A stretch of DNA of 64,000 bases from Porogramme epimiltina. Taxonomy: Eukaryota > Basidiomycota > Agaricomycetes > Polyporales > Polyporaceae. The translations under genes were made by a program, and so were the position numbers. The notes under the pieces were generated by a model that saw only the letters and a program-made list of their open reading frames with translations, was not told where the DNA came from and searched no databases. The stretch is from NCBI GenBank assembly GCA_900155495.1, contig FTLJ01000096.1:37093-101092 (forward strand), given 5' to 3'. Position 1 is the stretch's first letter. The number at the start of each line of letters is the position of its first letter. This document shows positions 1 to 11,811 of this stretch, one piece after another.

Positions 1-1
1 C

Positions 2-715
2 TTCGTATGCATGCGCACGCGGGCGAAGACGCGTCAGCAGGCACTCTCTGCGCTTGCTGCAACACCGTTCGGTACGCAACTTCCCATCGTCCCTTCTCTC
101 CCTCTCCAACTAATAAGGTATACACTTCCAGCCGGCCCAACACCTCCACCAGCCCTGCTCGCAAAAGACCAACCTCCCGTTGTGGCACCCTCACCCTTTC
201 AACGGGTCCTCAGCCTCCTCGCAGGCACCCGCCCTGCGAGCGACCCTGGCTACGCCGCCCCAACCTACGCTCCACCCGCTTCTGGCGCTTATGCCCATAG
301 CGCGCCACCACAGACCAACATCGTGGCCCCGCACGACCCTGACGGACGCCCTCTCTCCTCTGTCACAATGCGGCCGCTCCCGATCCCTCCGCACCTGCAA
401 GAGAAAGCGGCACTGGCGAGCGCACACTCTCAGTCCCCACCATACTCTCCACCTGCGAGCGAGCTCGGCACGCCCACCGTCTACTCCGGCACGGGTTCGG
501 GCTCGGGGGCGTCCGACAGTGGGCTGCTCCTCCCCGTCACGTTCCGCCGTTCGCGCGATGGCGGCGTGCGGGTCGCGGGCGGGCCGCCGCGCTCGACGGG
601 GCCTGGGTCGGATGCGTGGACGCCTGCGGAGTATGACGCGGTGCTGGAAGTGCAGAGCGAGGGCTCGACGCTACCGCCGTCGTACCATCACTATCGCGCG
701 AGTGGGCAGACGTAG
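2..715 (+). CDS. S1: C-terminal tail of PY-motif single-pass membrane protein (5' partial)
   Basis: Only the 3' exon(s) lie in the window; the reading frame is open from the first bases and the true exon start is not visible. The readable part is a Pro/Ser/Thr-rich, low-complexity chain of about 235 residues with no membrane segment, matching the cytoplasmic tails of S2-S4. Near the end it carries RDGGVRVAGGPP, and about 35 residues later TLPPSY, a PPxY-type WW ligand, a few residues before the stop. The ectodomain, stalk and helix presumably lie to the left of the window. Assignment to the family rests on these two tail motifs, which recur in neighbouring genes; function is unknown. Confidence 0.7.
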   Translation, partial: FVCMRTRAKTRQQALSALAATPFGTQLPIVPSLPLQLIRYTLPAGPTPPPALLAKDQPPVVAPSPFQRVLSLLAGTRPASDPGYAAPTYAPPASGAYAHSAPPQTNIVAPHDPDGRPLSSVTMRPLPIPPHLQEKAALASAHSQSPPYSPPASELGTPTVYSGTGSGSGASDSGLLLPVTFRRSRDGGVRVAGGPPRSTGPGSDAWTPAEYDAVLEVQSEGSTLPPSYHHYRASGQT

Positions 716-1853
716 CTTTGGGCTCTGGGTTAGGGTTATGGGGTGGACGCGCGCGCATTTATATGTGACTCGTAGCTTAAGGTGCGTATCGTGCGTTAGT
801 CGGTTTGGCAGCCATTCGAGCTCATCGCGCGCTCGTTGCGTCCCTAGTAATGGTACATACCGCCAAATTACGACTTGTTAATGATATTTACGTTCTCGCG
901 ACCCGCGTGGTTGAGGTGGCGTCGTAGTCATCGGCCTATCGCTCTTCGGAACCTTGGATTGTTACATCGAGCGTTTTCGGAACGGGCAGCTATCGTCCCG
1001 AAGTAAGCGCACCTCACATTCAAATGAGAAACTTCGCGCTAACACCCTGTGTCGCCATCCGTATCTGTACCCTAAAAGACAGCCTGCCATGTGAATCACA
1101 TCGTTGACGCGTTCATCGTGATGACAATGACCTACAATGATAGGTGCAGTAACCGCATTGCTATTGAGCGAATGATCTATGCGTTAGTTATGGACCCCTA
1201 GTCAGGTTGCTGCTGCAGAAAGAATCGAGAGAGGCAAACTACCATCAATATCCGAGTCTCTCGCCCATAGCAGATAGCCTGTGCTAGCTTCGCTAGAGGT
1301 TAATTGGTAATCCGATCAGCTTCTCGGAGTAGAGTGGATGCTCATGATCCTGACTCAGCCCTTCTCTAATGAAACCGCCTCAATGCGTTGCTGGACATAT
1401 GGGGGACGTCAGCATCACAGTCCGCGCTCGTCCAGCTCCGATCGCTCATTCCTGGGTTTGGTGCTCCGCGCTTCCGGGTCGACAAACTGCGGTGGCTTCA
1501 TCAGCATTACCCGGAACATCTCAATCCCAATACAGTGCGTAGCTTTTGGTGACTCTCGTATTCACACTAACTCCTCGGCTCTCCGAAACGCAAGAAGCGC
1601 TTTCCAGCTTAAATTGGGCATACAATACCCATCCGCAAGTACTTAACGCACTGTTCCTATTCGCACCATTAAAAGGGTTTGGGGCGTTTTAGGCTACAAT
1701 GCAGCCGCCTACTAGCAGGAGCTGACCCACACGATCCGGTTACTCCGATCGCAGAATACGACTACTTCATCTTGGGTCGACAACTGCTAACGCCAGTGCA
1801 TCCTTATGTGACTTGGGGGCCCCGCTCGTCCGGTGGGCGCTGGTTTCAGGACG
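716..1853. other. Intergenic, no gene seen
   Basis: This holds the 3' flank of S1 and the upstream region of the carboxylesterase. A 102-codon open frame at 1338-1646 has no recognisable domain or splice context and is not called. Confidence 0.5.
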
Positions 1854-1859
1854 TATAAA
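1854..1859 (+). promoter_or_regulatory. TATA box of carboxylesterase gene
   Basis: TATAAA lies 48 nt before the ATG at 1907, the spacing expected for a fungal core promoter with a short leader. Confidence 0.6.
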
Positions 1860-1906
1860 ACTCCCAGTCTTCTCTCAGTGAGTCCTTGTGTGGGTCATTC
1901 GCCAAG

Positions 1907-4233
1907 ATGTCCCTCGTACGCATCTCATCCGTGCTCTTCACTTCGTTCGTAGCTGCTGCAGTCGCTGCTCCCGCGTCACTAGTGGCTCGACCCGACACTT
2001 ATACACCCAGTGTCATTATCGACCATGCAACCATTATTGGGAAGCCAAATGGTACGGTCGTGCAGTACCTTGGAATCCCTTACGCCGAGCCACCGTGCGT
2101 CTAACCCTTGAACCTACCCGCTGACACCTGCTGACATTCTTGCGCCTGATAGAGTAGGAGACCTACGCCTGCGCGCTCCTCGACCGGTCTCGCCCTACAC
2201 TGAGGCAGTGAACGCCACGACATTCGGGAATCAGTGCATCCAGCAGATGTTCCCAAACATCTTCCTCCCAGACGATGTTCCTGAGGCTGCTGGAGAGTAC
2301 CTCTCGGCGTTCGTTGCACCCGCGCCGGTTCCTCAGAGCGAAGATTGTACGTCTTATGCGTCCCTAGTGCGCTGATGTTGAGCGTCCCGCCCGCTCACTA
2401 CATGGTGGCATCAGGCCTGAACCTGAACGTTATTGTCCCTGCCAACGTGACGAAAGACTCCAAGCTTCCAGTGGCTGTGGTAAGGCCCTGACTTTATACC
2501 GCATTTGTTGTGCGTTAGCTGACCATAACATGGGTAGTGGATATACGGTGGAGGGTTCGAGGTTGGCTCTAACGCTGTGTATGTCTCAGGTTTGCCATAA
2601 ACCCTTCCGCCTATCTCTGACGCTACACAGTGAGCCAGGAGAAGTCGTTGTCGCGCGCTCCATTGAGATCGGTCACCCGATCGTGTACGTTGCCATGAAT
2701 TACAGGTTGTCAGGTGAGCGTCTCGCTCAGGTTGATGACTAGTGCTCTTCTGACGCTTTCGCTAGGCTTCGGGTTCCTGGGCGGTAAAGAAGTCAAGAAT
2801 GCTGGCGTGGCGAACCTTGGTCTATTAGATCGTACGTTCCTGTTGGCTCATAACTGCACTCTCGCTCACCACCTTCCTGTATAGAGCGCGAGGCGTTCAA
2901 ATGGGTCCAAAAGTACATTTCGGCCTTCGGCGGCGATCCCGCACAAGTCATGATGTACGTATGCATATACCCGCTTTGGGGACGCTGGCTGAAATGGCAT
3001 GCTAGCTGGGGTGAGAGCGCAGGAGGGATCTCTGTAGCTCACCATATGCTCGCGAATGGTGGAGATCCGCAGGGCCTCTTCCATGCCGGCTTCATGCAGT
3101 CCGGTTCTCCTACACCCGTTGGATTCGTCGATGAACCAGAGGTCCAAGTCACGTACGATCAGATCGTCGAGGACACTGGATGTACTGGAAGCAGCGACAC
3201 TCTCGCCTGTTTGCGCACCGTCCCTGTGGATATCTTCACCGAAGCCATCAACAAGGCTCCGACATTCGTCTCTTTTCAGGTGAAATTATAGTCTTCCGCC
3301 ATCGAGATGCTTCTAACGTCGCAAACAGCAAGTCAACACGCCCTGGTTCCCTCGGGCAGATGGCGCTTACATTGCGGAACCCCCTCAACGCCAACTTCTG
3401 ACAGGGTCAATCGCTAACATACCCTTCGTTCACGGTGAGCTGCCAGTGAGCACGTAAACCTTTCTAGCGCTGACATTTCGTGCTAGGGAATGACAAAGAC
3501 GAGGGGACAGTATTCTCCTTCCCAACTCTAAATATCACGTGAGTCACAGAATCACAATGTCCTAGAGCAATGCTCTGTTCTGATGCAAAGGCGCATAGCA
3601 CCGATGAACAGTTCCTCGACTACATTAACGCGAACTTCTATTCGAACACTCCCCGTGAGGTGGTCTCAAAGATCCTTGACTTGTACCCCGCCGACCCTGC
3701 AGATGGCTCGCCGTACGACACCGGTGATAAATTTGCCTACAGTCCTCAGTACAAGCGCATGGCTTCGTTCCAAGGTGATTTCGTCGAACAGGCCCCTCGT
3801 CGTCTACTAGGTCAGACCAGGGCGAGCAAGCAACGAGTATATGCATACTGTACGTGGCATTTCACGTGCCGTTGACCGTCCTGACTCATAGCTCTCAGTG
3901 AGTGACGTCAATCGCGTAGACGGCCTTGGTGGGGTAAGCTGTCCTTGGTATTGCAGCACGCGACCAGGAGACACTAATGTCCTTTGACAGGCACACGGCA
4001 CTGAACTTGGGAACGTCTATGGCGGGGGCGACCTCGGCGACTACCTTATTCGCTTTGCGTCTACCCTAGATCCGAATGGGAACGACGCTGTCTACTGGCC
4101 GCTGTATACAAACGACGCCCTAAAGATGCTCGCGTTTTCCGACAACGAGCCGAAGTTGAGTATTATCCTGGATACGTACCGTTCGGAGGGAATGGCGTAC
4201 CTTACGAACCTCAGTCTTGCGGACCCCATGTAG
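1907..4233 (+). CDS. Type-B carboxylesterase/lipase, secreted
   Basis: An alpha/beta-hydrolase that should hydrolyse carboxylic esters outside the cell. The ATG at 1907 opens a signal peptide (hydrophobic run ending AAAVAAPA). About a dozen exons are split by short introns; the first joins AEPP to VGDLRLRAP. The oxyanion-hole block WIYGGGFEVGSN lies around 2538-2575, and the nucleophile elbow GESAGG around 3010-3027, directly after an intron. The acidic triad residue is probably in GNDKDEGTVFS (3488-3520), and the catalytic His in AHGTELGNVYGG (3992-4027). The block FVEQAPRRLL (3781-3810) and the C-terminal helix ending LADPM agree with the fungal family. The order of elements is complete and no frame break was seen. 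It sits between S1 and S2; the substrate cannot be told from sequence. Confidence 0.88.
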
Positions 4234-5423
4234 TAAAACTAGTCAACCATTCTCAGAAACCTAGGGAAGTCACATACATATAACGGTGTACAATGATTCG
4301 CTGGATACAAGTCAGGTCAAGCCGCTTATTAGTGTTGTATAGAAGGCATAGTGAAGACGTTTACCATTTGCTTACTATAAGCGCCTAGACACGTGTCTGG
4401 CAGACGTTGACTGAATTCTCAGCTGCGATCTGTCCTTCTTCCTCAAGCGTTGCATCATTCCGTGCTGCCTACATCTCTATGAGACCATGGGACTTCCCAT
4501 CACTCGCATAGACACATAGCTTCAGGGTGCGCCTCCTTGATATCTGGCTTGGCTCTGCGGTCAGTATCTAAAGAGGGTGCCCTGCTCAGCAACACTGCCT
4601 AGCATCACCACCTAGATGCAAGCCGGGATCGTCCCTTTCAAAAGGCAGTGTCCAGGATGGCTGCAGTGTTGACGTTTGCACAGGAATTTACCTATGGCGA
4701 GCCCCACCGTTCGCCACTTAATCACTCATGTCAAGCACGGAATCATGAAGATGGTTGCTCACACGCATTGGCCTCGGACCTCGGTATGAGTGCCCCCTTC
4801 GGCTTCACGGCCGCTAGCAAGTGGGGACTACTTGCGCACTACTACCGATGCGTCCATGTTTCGTGGCTGGTGCGTAGTCGTCTCGTGCGAAGTTTTCGCT
4901 TGCAGTGACATCATATGCGCGTCGCGTTACCTTCTTTAGTAGACCTGCAGTTTGCCCGGTTGCGCCCCGACAGTTGGGTTACCTCCCATCATTCTCGGGT
5001 TGTACGCTCTTCCTTTCTCCACTCATCACTACGCTTGAAGTTGGGACGGCACTTCCCCCTCTTTTATCTGCTCCGAGAGCCCTCAGTGATCTTCTTTTGC
5101 TTATGGAGTGCTATCCTGTCCAACGTGGCGCATCACTTTCCTCAGGACAGGAACAGGGCGCGGACCTCAGCTTGGTTGCGGATGCACTCGGTACAAGGGG
5201 TTTCATGTCTCGCGCTCTTCAATCCGGTATGTACATCATTGAGTCCCTTTCCTACGTCCTTACCCATTCAACTTTCACTTCGTGGACAGCTTCGTCGCTC
5301 AAGGCGCATGTCAATGAGTTCCCATATACGTCCTCTCTCTCCCGTAATGCTAGTGACAGACAACGAATCAATCCTCGGTCATATTCCATTCCACGACAAC
5401 ACCCGACGCTGCTGGGGCTATTT
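4234..5423. other. Intergenic / 5' region of S2
   Basis: The frame used by S2 stays open from 4905, but the stretch before 5424 shows no domain. It is pyrimidine-rich from about 5040 on, as in fungal promoters and leaders. A possible donor (GTATGT at 5227) follows an ATG at 5206, so a short upstream exon of S2 cannot be excluded. Confidence 0.4.
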
Positions 5424-6616
5424 ATGACCTGCACAGTCGTAGCCACCTTGTTTTCTAGTGTTCAGGCGCAAAACTTCACTGTGGCCGGCCCCCCTAAGCC
5501 CCACCAATGTGTCCCTTTCACCTTCAACGTCACAGGAGGACAGGCTCCTTATACTCTCACCGTCTCTCACTTCGGCCAATCGAACACTACGCCGCCGGTT
5601 GCTATTTTCCCGAACCTCACGGGTCACTTGTGGCATTTACTCGTCAATGTCACAGGTGGGACCTCACTTCAAGGTGCAATGGTAGACAGTTCCAACCACA
5701 GGGCGAATACGGGGAAGTTCGTGGTGATCAGCACTGCCAATTCATCGACATCATGCCTTTCCACCGAGTCTTCTACAGAAAGCAGCTCTTCATCCACAGC
5801 CACCGCGACTAATGAGTCGTCATCCTCTCCTTCCGAATCGTCCACCCCACTCAGCTCTGGTGCAATCGCTGGGGTTGCGATCGCTGCGGCCTTGATCGCT
5901 GCCGCAGCGCTCGCACTTGGGCTATACCTCCTCCGCAAGCATAAGAAACGGCGCTCCTCCGAGAAGCCGTTTATCGAAGGTATGCCGTCCACTTGCCTAC
6001 TATCCCACCCCAACTACTTCTCACATCACTCACAGATCTCGATCCATCCATAACTCAGTTTCTGCCAACTACCGAAACACCGCGGCCTCAACGCTCAAAG
6101 AGATCAAGCGCCTTAGCTCACCGCACTGTCGGCAGTGGCTCTGGTCCCTCTTCGACACTTCCGGCCTACGGGTATATGGAGCACGGCGTCGAAGGCCTCC
6201 GTACGTCCGGCACCAGCTTAGATGCCTCCCCTCGTATGATGCTTCCTGGTGACGTATCATCACATGAACCGGAGTCGCTGCCCGCATCAAGAGATGGGAC
6301 CTTCATGGAGGTCGCGCAGAATGCACCGGCGTTCACTGTTTCAAATCCCAGGAGAATGAGCTCCAGTGATCACGAGCTTCCGCGAAGACCAGGAACAGGC
6401 GACAGTGGGAGCGCGCCATCGCGTTCGTCGAAGCCGCGCAACCCATCTGCTCTCCGAAATGCGACAATACCTGGAGAGGCGGAAGATGGTCAGACTTCGG
6501 AGCCGAGACAAGAGGCAGACGGCGGCGTACGACTAGCTGGCGGGCCGCTGGACGACATGAGCCCTGACGATGGTGCTGTGACGCTGCCCCCTCCGTACCA
6601 GGTGTACTCGGCGTAG
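5424..6616 (+). CDS. S2: PY-motif single-pass membrane protein, type A ectodomain
   Basis: Predicted 378-residue type I protein in two exons (5424-5979, 6036-6616; phase-1 intron, 56 nt). The chosen ATG gives a hydrophobic start ending SSVQAQ, a likely but short signal peptide; an in-frame ATG at 5229 is the alternative. The ectodomain (about residues 20-105) contains a Cys pair, several N-x-S/T sites and the pattern C.PFTFNVTGGQAPYTL, shared with S5. It is followed by a Ser/Thr-rich stalk, a helix of Ala/Leu/Ile residues (AGVAIAAALIAAAALALG) and the stop-transfer run RKHKKRR. The intron falls just after the helix, as in most S genes. The tail carries ADGGVRLAGGPL and ends LPPPYQVYSA, a PPxY ligand. 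Resembles the SKG6/AXL2-like transmembrane class; role unknown. Confidence 0.78.
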
Positions 6617-7279
6617 GCTGCATTGGGTGAGCGCATTCTTGTATTATGTTATCATTTACGATTCAAGCTCATCCGCGTCACAGTGCAGTGATATTCACTC
6701 AAGAAGTCCCCACATAATGCTCGACATATTGTTTGTCGCTATCATACTATACATGGGAACGATGCAGTCATTTCGTTGAGACTTGTAACGAATGACACTT
6801 GTACTGTGCGATACATAATTGCGTAGATCTCTCAATTGGATGATGAAATCTGGAAGTAGTGGCCCCATCTTCGTGGTACGGTAGACCAAGTAACCACGTC
6901 TCGACTCCCCTCGGCCCCGTACCTTCGTCCCGGCCCCTTGACAGAACTCGCGAGGTTGTCCTGGCCGGAGATTTGCTACCGACACGGTCTATGCTAGATA
7001 GCGGGCGCTGTATCACACTTGACCCTCGCGGGTCGCTAGTTCGGATCCCGCCTCGATCTGGTGTAGGCAGATCTCCCTGACATTGCATTACAACTTAGTC
7101 GATATCATTAGCAGGACATGAGTGAATGATGGAAGTGTTCGACCTCATTATCATATTAGCGTATCCTATAGTGTCCTCGCGAATCATGAAGCGGCCTTGT
7201 CATGTTACTCAACGTAGATAATCGTCGTTATGCCTCTAAATGTGACAAATGAGTCCGTTTTGGCAGCCGAGAGTAGTAG
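6617..7279. other. Intergenic between convergent S2 and MFS gene
   Basis: This is the 3'-3' region of convergent genes. Apart from the tRNA-like stretch near 6985-7056 nothing is recognised. Confidence 0.5.
6985..7056 (+). other. Possible tRNA-derived remnant
   Basis: The stretch has an A-box-like segment near 6991-7010 and a B-box-like GTTCGGATCC at 7039-7048, at tRNA-like spacing. The T-stem pairs at only three of five positions and no matching acceptor stem is found, so it would not fold as a working tRNA. A decayed tRNA or tRNA-derived short element is possible; chance is also possible. Confidence 0.22.
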
Positions 7280-9315
7280 CTAGGCCTTTTCTATAGGTGG
7301 TGCACTATCCCGGAGAGAACTCAGTCGTTTTCGGTGGAGGAGGATAGCAGAGGTCGCATATGAGCTCATTCCAATGAGGCCCACGATCTATAACCGGGAG
7401 ATCAGCACCATCATTCGAAGATGACTGTGACTGCCACGACATACCCCGCTGAACACGGCTGGACGCCACCAGATATAGTCGTTCGTGAGGAGAGCACCGT
7501 TGATGGGGCCGCTGATAAGGCTTCCTATGCCACAGAAGAAGAACGCAATCCCCAGTCGAGCTCTGGGAATGAATGAATGTGCGGTCAGTCCACACAAGAT
7601 CGGCGAGAGTAAAAAGAGGTAGGCGCACCCGATCTCAGACATATCATCAGCCATCGATGAGAAGAATGGCCCAAGGAGAGCGACGTCTAAGTGTAGCGAT
7701 GGGGGAAGCGGTGAATATCGTCCCTCAGTGACCCCTACAAGGGTTCAAAATACTCACATGAGCCAGCAAAGAAACCGTAGATGATCGCAATGACGATCAC
7801 GCTTGCGACGCTCCCAAGGCCGATCATTCCAAAGACGAAGACGACGCAGATGAATGTTGAGAGTGTGATGACGTTGGCGACGCCCCACCAGCCCGCAAGA
7901 AATCCGCTGGCCAGCCGGCCGACGACACTACACCCATTCAACATTACGAGCTACACGCGTGTGAGTTATGCAGTAGCTAGGGTGACGGGGGAGCACAACG
8001 CACCGCATAGAAGGAGAACTCCGCACTGAGCCCGTGCTTGAGCGAATCAAGTTGTATGTAGAAGAGAGGGAAGTAGAACGCCACGATGAACGTCGATATC
8101 CTGCCGTGAGCTGTCAGTATTGCACTTGAAAATGACCACGGCAAACAACGTTCACCTACCCAAGCACCCCGAACACGTACGGCGGGTCGCGCGCAAATTT
8201 CTTCGCCGAATGCCACATATCCATGCCCCCTTTGTCGACGGGCGGAGGGAAGCGCAGACGCATCATTGGACACGCGATGAGCAGGAGCCCCGCGATGAGT
8301 CCGGCGTTCGCGCGGGCGGCGGTCGCAAAGCCGAGCTGAGGGAGGGTGTTGTTAAGCATCAAGGGATGGATTACGGCCCCAAAAGAGGACCCCGCAGCCA
8401 CCACGGTCATTGCGAGCGCACGGCGCGCGTGGAAGTATTGGGATATGACGGCGATGCTAGGGATGTAAAGCATTCCGCCGCCTATCCCGGCAGCTATTCC
8501 TTGGCTGAGTAGGATCTGGGCGAGAGGCGATCAGTGGGAGTTACGCAGGAACGAGGATTACAGGCAGACCTGATAGAATGAGCCCTGCTGAGCGAGTGAG
8601 TGCATGAAAAGGGAGAATGCAAGCAGCAGCGAGCCTCCGTAGATGAGGTAATAGCTGGCGCAGCAGGATGAGTCGAGGGCAATAGTGCTCGGTGTAAAGC
8701 ACGTACAAGTATCCGCGGTCATACAGTCTCCCCACAAAAATCCCTGCGGCAACGATTATGAACGAGTTGATACTTCCGATCCATCTAGTCGCACTGATAG
8801 TCAGCGCATGCTGCACAGGATATCAAGGCTTATACGTACGAAATGGTGGAGGACGGGATATTTGTCAGGTATACTCGAGTATAATAGTCTAGACATTTCC
8901 GTCAGACTTGCAAAAGTATAAAGCATCGAGCGCATAAATAAGCACCTTCGTACACGCCAAAAGACGTAGTATACCTGGACCATCTTTGGATAAGCCGACA
9001 AACACTATATTCAGGGGGATTAGACTGACCCAAAAGTGCACACCTGTAAGAGGAATCTGGTGACGGCCTCATGAGGTCAGAAATCGAGTTGAGCAGGGAA
9101 AAAAGAATTCTGACTCACGCGCCGGCCACATTTGTCCACGCCACGAGGCCTCCCTCTGGATACGCGGAAAGGTGGGATGAAGGGTTTGATTCGTCTAAGG
9201 TGGGCGAGGAAACCTCATTCTTAGAGCCTTCTTGTACCACTTCTGCTGGCGCTTTTGTGACGTCAGATTCCGAGTCTGGCTTCACGCACGGCGTTCGTAG
9301 CTGGTTCGTGGACAT
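7280..9315 (-). CDS. MFS transporter, monocarboxylate-porter-like
   Basis: A twelve-helix carrier of the major facilitator superfamily, resembling the fungal MCH/MCT group, which moves monocarboxylates or related solutes across a membrane. The ATG at 9313-9315 opens a hydrophilic leader leading to YPEGGLVAWTNVAGA, the usual entry to helix 1. SFGVYE joins DYYTRVYLTNIPSSTIS across a short intron (exon join codon G|AC). Further exons carry WIGSINSFI, the family block GIGGGMLYIPSIAVISQYFHARRALAM (split here into overlapping recognition elements around 8510-8410), GSSFGAVIHP, and VVGRLASGFLAG. The last intron follows AVFSG and the final exon reads IVGLIGMSS... to the stop at 7280-7282. At least eight exons are needed; not every junction was solved. 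The substrate cannot be predicted. Confidence 0.82.
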
Positions 9316-9410
9316 CTGGTCGTGATCTGTCTAAGCGAGGGGTTGGCGTGAGCTGGAGGAAGGGGGAAATGGGAAGACAGGCCTTGCAGTGCTCGACAAT
9401 GGAACTTCCC

Positions 9411-9418
9411 TTTATAAA
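9411..9418 (-). promoter_or_regulatory. TATA element of MCT-like MFS gene
   Basis: The near-palindrome CTTTATAAAG lies about 95 nt before the start codon at 9315 on the minus strand. Confidence 0.45.
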
Positions 9419-10508
9419 GCACCTAACTGTAAGCACAGTTGGGCGAGGAAGGCCAACGAACCCGCGGAAACAAGCGTTTGAGTCGACTGCAGTCTGAGTC
9501 AGCAGCACGAATATCGTGATCATGAGGGTCCCCGGGTATTCAAATGATGGCGTGTCCCCAACCTAACTGTACGGCTTTGTCGGCCTGACATCGCCACTGT
9601 GGTACACACTAACTGGCCGACGCGATCTTCTTTGAGCTCTGGTCACCCTAACCAGGCTGGTCGTGCTGGTCGTGACCTGAGGGGGTGTTGCTAGACACTG
9701 GACAGCCCTCACTACCGTGTTTATAGCACTGTGAGTGCATGATACGATGTAGGTAGCCTATGTTATAGGAGATGGCACGAATACAATCGGGGTGAGACTA
9801 AGGAATAACTTCAAGGAGACTCTGGACGTCTGCCGAAGTTGGCGTCGGAGAGTCATCGAAGGAAGGAACGGCAAGCAGGGTCCGATACTGGGATTAGTAA
9901 GAAGTTTTCGGAGCGGAGACCCGAGGCTCGCGGCTCCTCGTCGGAGCTTGAAAGAGGTGAAACCTCCGATGTCGTCGGCATGGCACGGCTTGGGTGGAGT
10001 TATATGGGTGGGATCACGCCGTGTTCCTTGGGCTGTCGGAGATTCAAACTGGATCGACGTCCGCGGATTCCTCGCTCGTCTCGAATTTGGGCCTTCCTTA
10101 CTCACGACGCCTCGTGGTGATGGAACATGTCTGTTCTCTTCCTCATAATGCCTATGGTGGCGACAGTCCTTTGAATGTGCACCCTCTCCGCCATGCCGCT
10201 GCTGCTTAAGAGTGAAATGTCGCCCTTGTCATCCGCATCCTCCCACTAGTGAATCGAGGCCAGCGGACACTGCGAACACTCCTCTTGGGTGTGGAAGCCT
10301 CAGCGGCGAATGGACAGGATAGGAGGCGGGTATATGGGGGGGATGGAGAAACGGCTGGGGTCGTCGCTGAGTGTCCCAGCTTCGCTGTCGACGTTCGCTG
10401 TCGGCCATATCCTTTTTGAGCAAAATATGGCCTTAGAAATTTGAGCCGTCGTCCCCAGTCTCGTCTGCCCCGCCTTGCCTCGCCCAACATCGCCGACATT
10501 CGTCCACC
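9419..10508. other. Divergent intergenic region, no gene seen
   Basis: This is the shared upstream region of the MFS gene (-) and MYND-1 (+). Overlapping 93-118-codon open frames at 9758-10148 on both strands have no recognisable domain and are not called. Confidence 0.45.
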
Positions 10509-11479
10509 ATGGATACTCCCTCAAAGCCGCCGCCCCATGGCCACCGGCACTGCGATGCTGGGCTCTTCCACAGTGAGCTACCCATACATACCCATCGCCA
10601 TTGCAAAAACTGCTTCCGTATGAACCGCTGCGAGGGCGCCGAAGCCTTCAAGCTCTTCCGTTGCTCAAAATGTGCCATCGAGACATACTGCGTGCGTCCA
10701 TCATTACCCAGTCCTCATGCACCCTCTAAGACGTCTGTGTGTCAGTCGAAGGAATGCCAGAAGGAGCACTGGAAGAAAGGGCACAAGGGTGGATGCCAGT
10801 TCTATTCTCTCAGCCGTGAGGCAACGACTCGCAACTCCGGCGATCCCAAGGCATGGTCCTACCTCACCACATGGATTGCCTTCCACAATACGACTCTCGT
10901 CAACGCCACCCTTGCGTTCTACTTGCTCCAGAAGGACATCATACCCGACGTCGCCGCAACACACCTCCTCCACCTCTCCCTTCTCTATCATGATGATCCC
11001 GCTCTGCCCATCGAACGTCGCTTCGAGGTTCGCGGCTTCAATTTCACGCACAAGGATAAACCTGCCATCGCCCCCGGCAAGACCTACGCCGACATCGTCT
11101 ACCCGAGCCGGAAGGGAGCAGTCCAGATGGGACATATGAGCCTCGGTGACGACTACTGGGACACAGGCGCGTACCTCCTCATGGTCCAGTTCAAGAAGGA
11201 GAACCAGGGCGCGATCCCGTTCTGGAAGCATTTCGGGATCGACAAAGCCAGCGCGCGCGCAACGCCGTCGTGTCACCATCCGGCGGACATTCTCAAGTAC
11301 CACATTCACGGAGGCTTAAAGCCGCACTTTTGCTGTGGACGGATGCCAGGAATGCCGACGTGCTGCTGTGGGGGTTGGACACACGAAAAGGTGTGTTTGC
11401 CCTTCGTCGTTCGACTAGTGCTTCGACTAACCAGTCCTGTAACCTGCAGTCGGGACATGCGCCGAAGGAAGGCTGGTGA
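10509..11479 (+). CDS. MYND zinc-finger protein 1
   Basis: Predicted 285-residue protein in three exons: 10509-10691, 10746-11390 and 11450-11479. The N-terminal MYND finger is built across the first intron: HCKNCFRMNRCEG..., FRCSKCAIETYC | SKECQKEHW..HKGGCQ, supplying the expected Cys/His zinc ligands for a protein-interaction domain. The first intron is a multiple of three and stays open in frame, so an unspliced reading would insert 18 residues. The rest has no named domain but contains a second Cys-rich motif near the end (FCCGRMPGMPTCCCGGWTHEK). Removing the last 59-nt intron gives the C-terminus SGHAPKEGW, matching MYND-2 (PDHAPREGS) and fixing the stop. Function is unknown; it is paralogous to the gene at 13820. 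Confidence 0.85.
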
Positions 11480-11811
11480 AGGAAGCATGCACTACTGCCC
11501 TGTAGCATACATCTGGCTGTACAGTACCCTCTCGCGCGCTATATATCCCATTGTGCTCTCAAACCCCTCCACTGCGTGCTTTGGATTCTCGGTTCATTCT
11601 TACGCTCTCTCCGAGTTGATATAAGGTACGATGTGTCAGTAAGATGATTTACGCTTCCATGGTGGAAGGAATGAAAGTATGTGTTCGTCAGTTGCGATAA
11701 GTTCGAAGCGTGGTCATCACGAGCCGTCCATCTAGTGTTTCAGACAGGTACCCCGCGTAATCGTCAAAACTTGGGATATGCACCTTCCGTCTCTCCAATA
11801 CGGCTCCCCTC
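11480..11811. other. Intergenic, MYND-1 to S3
   Basis: About 330 nt of 3' flank and promoter sequence. No element is recognised. The open frame running to 11624 is read-through past the spliced MYND-1 stop. Confidence 0.45.

Noticed and set aside
8120..8512. 130-codon plus-strand frame within the MCT-like carrier
   Set aside because: It is antisense to exons carrying the MFS signature; a shadow frame.
9758..10148. Open frames of 93-118 codons on both strands in the MFS/MYND-1 spacer
   Set aside because: They overlap each other on opposite strands, are Arg-rich, and show no domain or splice context.
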